Below, one piece after another: positions 32,164-34,412 of a DNA stretch of 34,412 nt (the first letter of the stretch is position 1; each line of letters opens with the position of its first letter). Under the pieces are notes generated by a model. It did not search any database. It saw only the letters and a list, made by a program, of their open reading frames with translations, and was not told where the DNA came from. The translations under genes were made by a program, and so were the position numbers. Source of the stretch: SFTJ01 sp051871515 (GTDB lineage Bacteria > Bacteroidota > Bacteroidia > Bacteroidales > Muribaculaceae); NCBI GenBank assembly GCA_051871515.1, contig JBJECY010000092.1:1-34412 (forward strand), written 5' to 3'.

Positions 32164-34410
32164 CTATTCCACGATATTCAGTTGTGCCTTGAGCAAGGTG
32201 TCATCGGCGCTGCTTGGCCCCACCATCACAGTGAATGTGCCAGGCTCAACAACGCGCTGCATGCGGCAGTTGAGCATGCTCAGCTGCTCATGCGAGACAA
32301 CGAATCGCACCGTTTTTGTTTCGCCGGCATCAAGCGCCACGCGAGCAAAGCCTTTTAGCTCTTTCACCGGACGGGTGACGCTGCTAAAGTCGTCGCGCAC
32401 GTACATCTGCACTATCTCCACGCCGCTGCGGCTGCCTGTGTTGGTCACCTCAACAGCCACCTCAACCTGCTCATGCGCCTTGGCGCAGCTCTTGCTGAGC
32501 CGCAGACTGCTATAAGCATAGGTAGTGTAGCTCAGACCGTGACCAAACGGATAGAGCGGAGTGCTTGGCGTGAGCGCATAGGGATGGAAATACATCGACG
32601 GCTTGTGGTTATACACCATCAGCGTCTGCCCCACGCTGCGCGGCACGGTGATGGCAAGCTTGGCACTTGGGTTGACGTCGCCAAAGAGAATCTGCGCTAT
32701 GGCGGTGCCGCCACACATGCCCGGCTCCCAAGCCTCAACAATGGCAGGCAGATGCTCAGCAGCCCATTCCACGCCCAGCGGACGGCCGTTGATGAGCACC
32801 AACACCGTTGGGCGGCCCGAAGCCGCCACGCCCTCAATGAGGCGGTTTTGCAATCCCACAAGGTTAAGGTCGCTGCGGTCAGTGTCCTCGCCGCAGGTGC
32901 GTTCGTTCCATCGGTGACGCATCATATACTCGCCGGCGACAACTATGTTGAGGTCGGCTTGCCGCGCCTCGGCTATGGCTTGGTCAACGCGCTCTGCACT
33001 CATGTTTCGCGGGTCCCATCCTTGGTCAACAAAGGTCACTTCGCACTCATCGCCAACCAGTTGGCGCAGCCCTTTGAGCACTGTCACCACGTTTTCAGGC
33101 GGTTGCGGAGCAGTCCAGTCACCCATTATGTTTTCGTCATCGGCATTGATGCCAGTGACCATGATGCGACGATATTTGCCACGCTGCAAAGGCAGCAATC
33201 CATCGTTTTTGAGCAGCACAATGCTGTTTTGAGCAGCTGCGAGTGCCGTGGCGCGGTGCTCGTTGCACAAGCGCACCTCGTGAGAGTGTTGCGGGTCGGC
33301 ATAAGGCCGTTCAAATAATCCCAAACGGAACTTGATGGCGAGAATACGGCGCACCGACTCATTGATGCGCTCCTCGCTAATCACGCCCTCGCTAACCAGC
33401 TCCATCACCAGCTCGTTCCAATAAACGCCATGCATGTGCATGTCCATACCGGCTTTAATGCTTTGCCCAAAGGCATCTTTTATGCTTGTGGCAGTGTGAT
33501 GCAAATCGTGAAGATGCTCAATATCCATCCAATCGCTCACCACAAAGCCCTTGAAGCCCCATTCGCCGCGCAACACGTCGGTGATGAGCCACTCGTTGCT
33601 GTGGCAAGGGGTGCCGTTAAGCTCGTTGTGCGCCATCATCAGCGACAAGGCACCCGCCTTCACTCCGGCCTCAAAGGGTGGGAAGAACACCTCACGCAAG
33701 GTGCGCAACGAGGTGTCGGTGGGAGCGCCGTTGGTGCCGTTGACAGGCATACTTCCGCCCACAAAATGCTTTATGCAGGCAAGCACATCAACATCGCTGT
33801 TGAGATTGCCCTGATAGCCGCGCACCGTGGCTTCGCCCATGCGCGACACCAGATAAGGGTCCTCGCCGTAGGTCTCGCCACAGCGTCCCCAGCGAGCGTC
33901 GCGCGCCACCTCAACATTGGGGTTAAAGGTCCAATGCATATTCATTGAACGCATCTCAGCGGCGGTTTGGCGAGCAATGGTGTGCGCCATGCGCGTATCG
34001 AACGAGCAAGCCAACCCAATATTGGTGGGATAAACCGTGTTGCCGGGGCAATAAGCATTGCCATGAATGGCATCAATGCCAAATATCAGCGGAATACCCA
34101 ATCGGCTGCTCATTGCCAAATGCTGCAAGCGATTGGCCTCTTCAATGGTGGGAACATGCAGAAACGAGCCAACAAGCCCCTCGGCAGCCCACTGCTCGAG
34201 TTGCTCGGGCTTGAAACCCGGATAAATGGCTTGGGCGGTGTTGTTGTGCAAATCGTCGGCGCTGAGGCTGCCAAGGTTTTGGCGAAAGTGTTCCACGCCA
34301 ACATATTGGTTCATCTGACCCACTTTCTCCTCGAGCGTCATTCGCGACAACAAATCATCAACGCGCTCATCAACACTGCAATCAGGGTTTTTATATTTCA
34401 TCTCTTTCAT
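32164..34410 (-). CDS. GH3 beta-glucosidase-type enzyme, first operon gene in the window
   Basis: 748 residues as seen. Retaining GH3 enzyme of the BglX type, likely to remove beta-linked glucose (or other beta-sugars) from oligosaccharides such as those of glucomannan. Layout: TIM-like barrel (about 20-380) with IPLIFGIDAIHGNAY, GRCGETYGEDPYL, CIKHFVGG and the nucleophile Asp293 in GFVVSDWMD; an alpha/beta sandwich (about 390-600) with NSIVLLKNDGLLPL and probable acid/base Glu508 in CGEDTDRSDL; and a fibronectin-III-like end (about 640-745; LYPFGHGLSYTTY, GVEIVQMYVRD). The apparent start MKEMKYKNPDCSVDERV has no signal peptide, unlike many BglX enzymes. The ATG is 2 bp from the window edge, so the true start, and any signal peptide, may lie outside. 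Downstream genes follow at 37-50 bp gaps. Confidence 0.92.
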   Translation of the reverse strand: MKEMKYKNPDCSVDERVDDLLSRMTLEEKVGQMNQYVGVEHFRQNLGSLSADDLHNNTAQAIYPGFKPEQLEQWAAEGLVGSFLHVPTIEEANRLQHLAMSSRLGIPLIFGIDAIHGNAYCPGNTVYPTNIGLACSFDTRMAHTIARQTAAEMRSMNMHWTFNPNVEVARDARWGRCGETYGEDPYLVSRMGEATVRGYQGNLNSDVDVLACIKHFVGGSMPVNGTNGAPTDTSLRTLREVFFPPFEAGVKAGALSLMMAHNELNGTPCHSNEWLITDVLRGEWGFKGFVVSDWMDIEHLHDLHHTATSIKDAFGQSIKAGMDMHMHGVYWNELVMELVSEGVISEERINESVRRILAIKFRLGLFERPYADPQHSHEVRLCNEHRATALAAAQNSIVLLKNDGLLPLQRGKYRRIMVTGINADDENIMGDWTAPQPPENVVTVLKGLRQLVGDECEVTFVDQGWDPRNMSAERVDQAIAEARQADLNIVVAGEYMMRHRWNERTCGEDTDRSDLNLVGLQNRLIEGVAASGRPTVLVLINGRPLGVEWAAEHLPAIVEAWEPGMCGGTAIAQILFGDVNPSAKLAITVPRSVGQTLMVYNHKPSMYFHPYALTPSTPLYPFGHGLSYTTYAYSSLRLSKSCAKAHEQVEVAVEVTNTGSRSGVEIVQMYVRDDFSSVTRPVKELKGFARVALDAGETKTVRFVVSHEQLSMLNCRMQRVVEPGTFTVMVGPSSADDTLLKAQLNIVE

Positions 34411-34412
34411 GT

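Overview
The window reads as a Bacteroidales chromosome, most likely a gut family such as Muribaculaceae or a relative; the family level is inference. Supporting signs are repeated Bacteroidetes-type promoters (TTTG, about 20 bp, then TAnnTTTG), a BspA-like leucine-rich-repeat surface protein and another secreted protein with Por/T9SS-like C-terminal tails, a DUF5723-type outer-membrane protein, and a Bacteroides-style beta-mannan operon. No rRNA, CRISPR array or intact transposase was seen.

Left part (1-5210): a long, structured leader precedes one giant BspA-family gene built from six modules in an A-B-A-B-A-B order, closed by a strong terminator. A cluster of palindromic repeats (5239-5655) separates it from a convergent mscS-type channel gene, which is co-directional with an LD-carboxypeptidase gene. 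An endonuclease/exonuclease/phosphatase-family lipoprotein follows on the same strand, divergent from amtB.

Middle (10.7-24.1 kb): monocistronic-looking genes for an ammonium transporter, a GH95-like secreted glycosidase, a secreted chitobiase-C/OB-fold protein, a POT-type transporter, a DUF5723 outer-membrane protein and a GH2 beta-galactosidase, then tRNA-CAT (probably Met). A 105-bp tandem repeat lies between the GH95-like gene and the chitobiase-C gene.

Accessory stretch (24.1-26.3 kb) downstream of the tRNA: AT-rich DNA with gene fragments, a small orphan coiled-coil ORF, a GC-rich relic that may derive from a mobile element, long perfect or near-perfect hairpins, and a second, larger cluster of the same palindromic repeat seen at 5.2-5.7 kb, here partly as a 79-bp tandem unit.

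Right part (26.3-34.4 kb): a five-gene minus-strand operon, in transcription order GH3 beta-glucosidase, GH26 endo-beta-mannanase lipoprotein, GH130 mannosylglucose phosphorylase, AGE-family cellobiose/mannobiose 2-epimerase and GH36 alpha-galactosidase. Together these can debranch galacto(gluco)mannan, cut it to mannobiose, epimerise that to mannosyl-glucose and phosphorolyse it to mannose-1-phosphate plus glucose. SusC/SusD, a sugar importer and a regulator are not in the window and may lie past the right edge. The most unusual features are the modular BspA gene with its leader, the two matching palindrome clusters, and the scar-like region after the tRNA.
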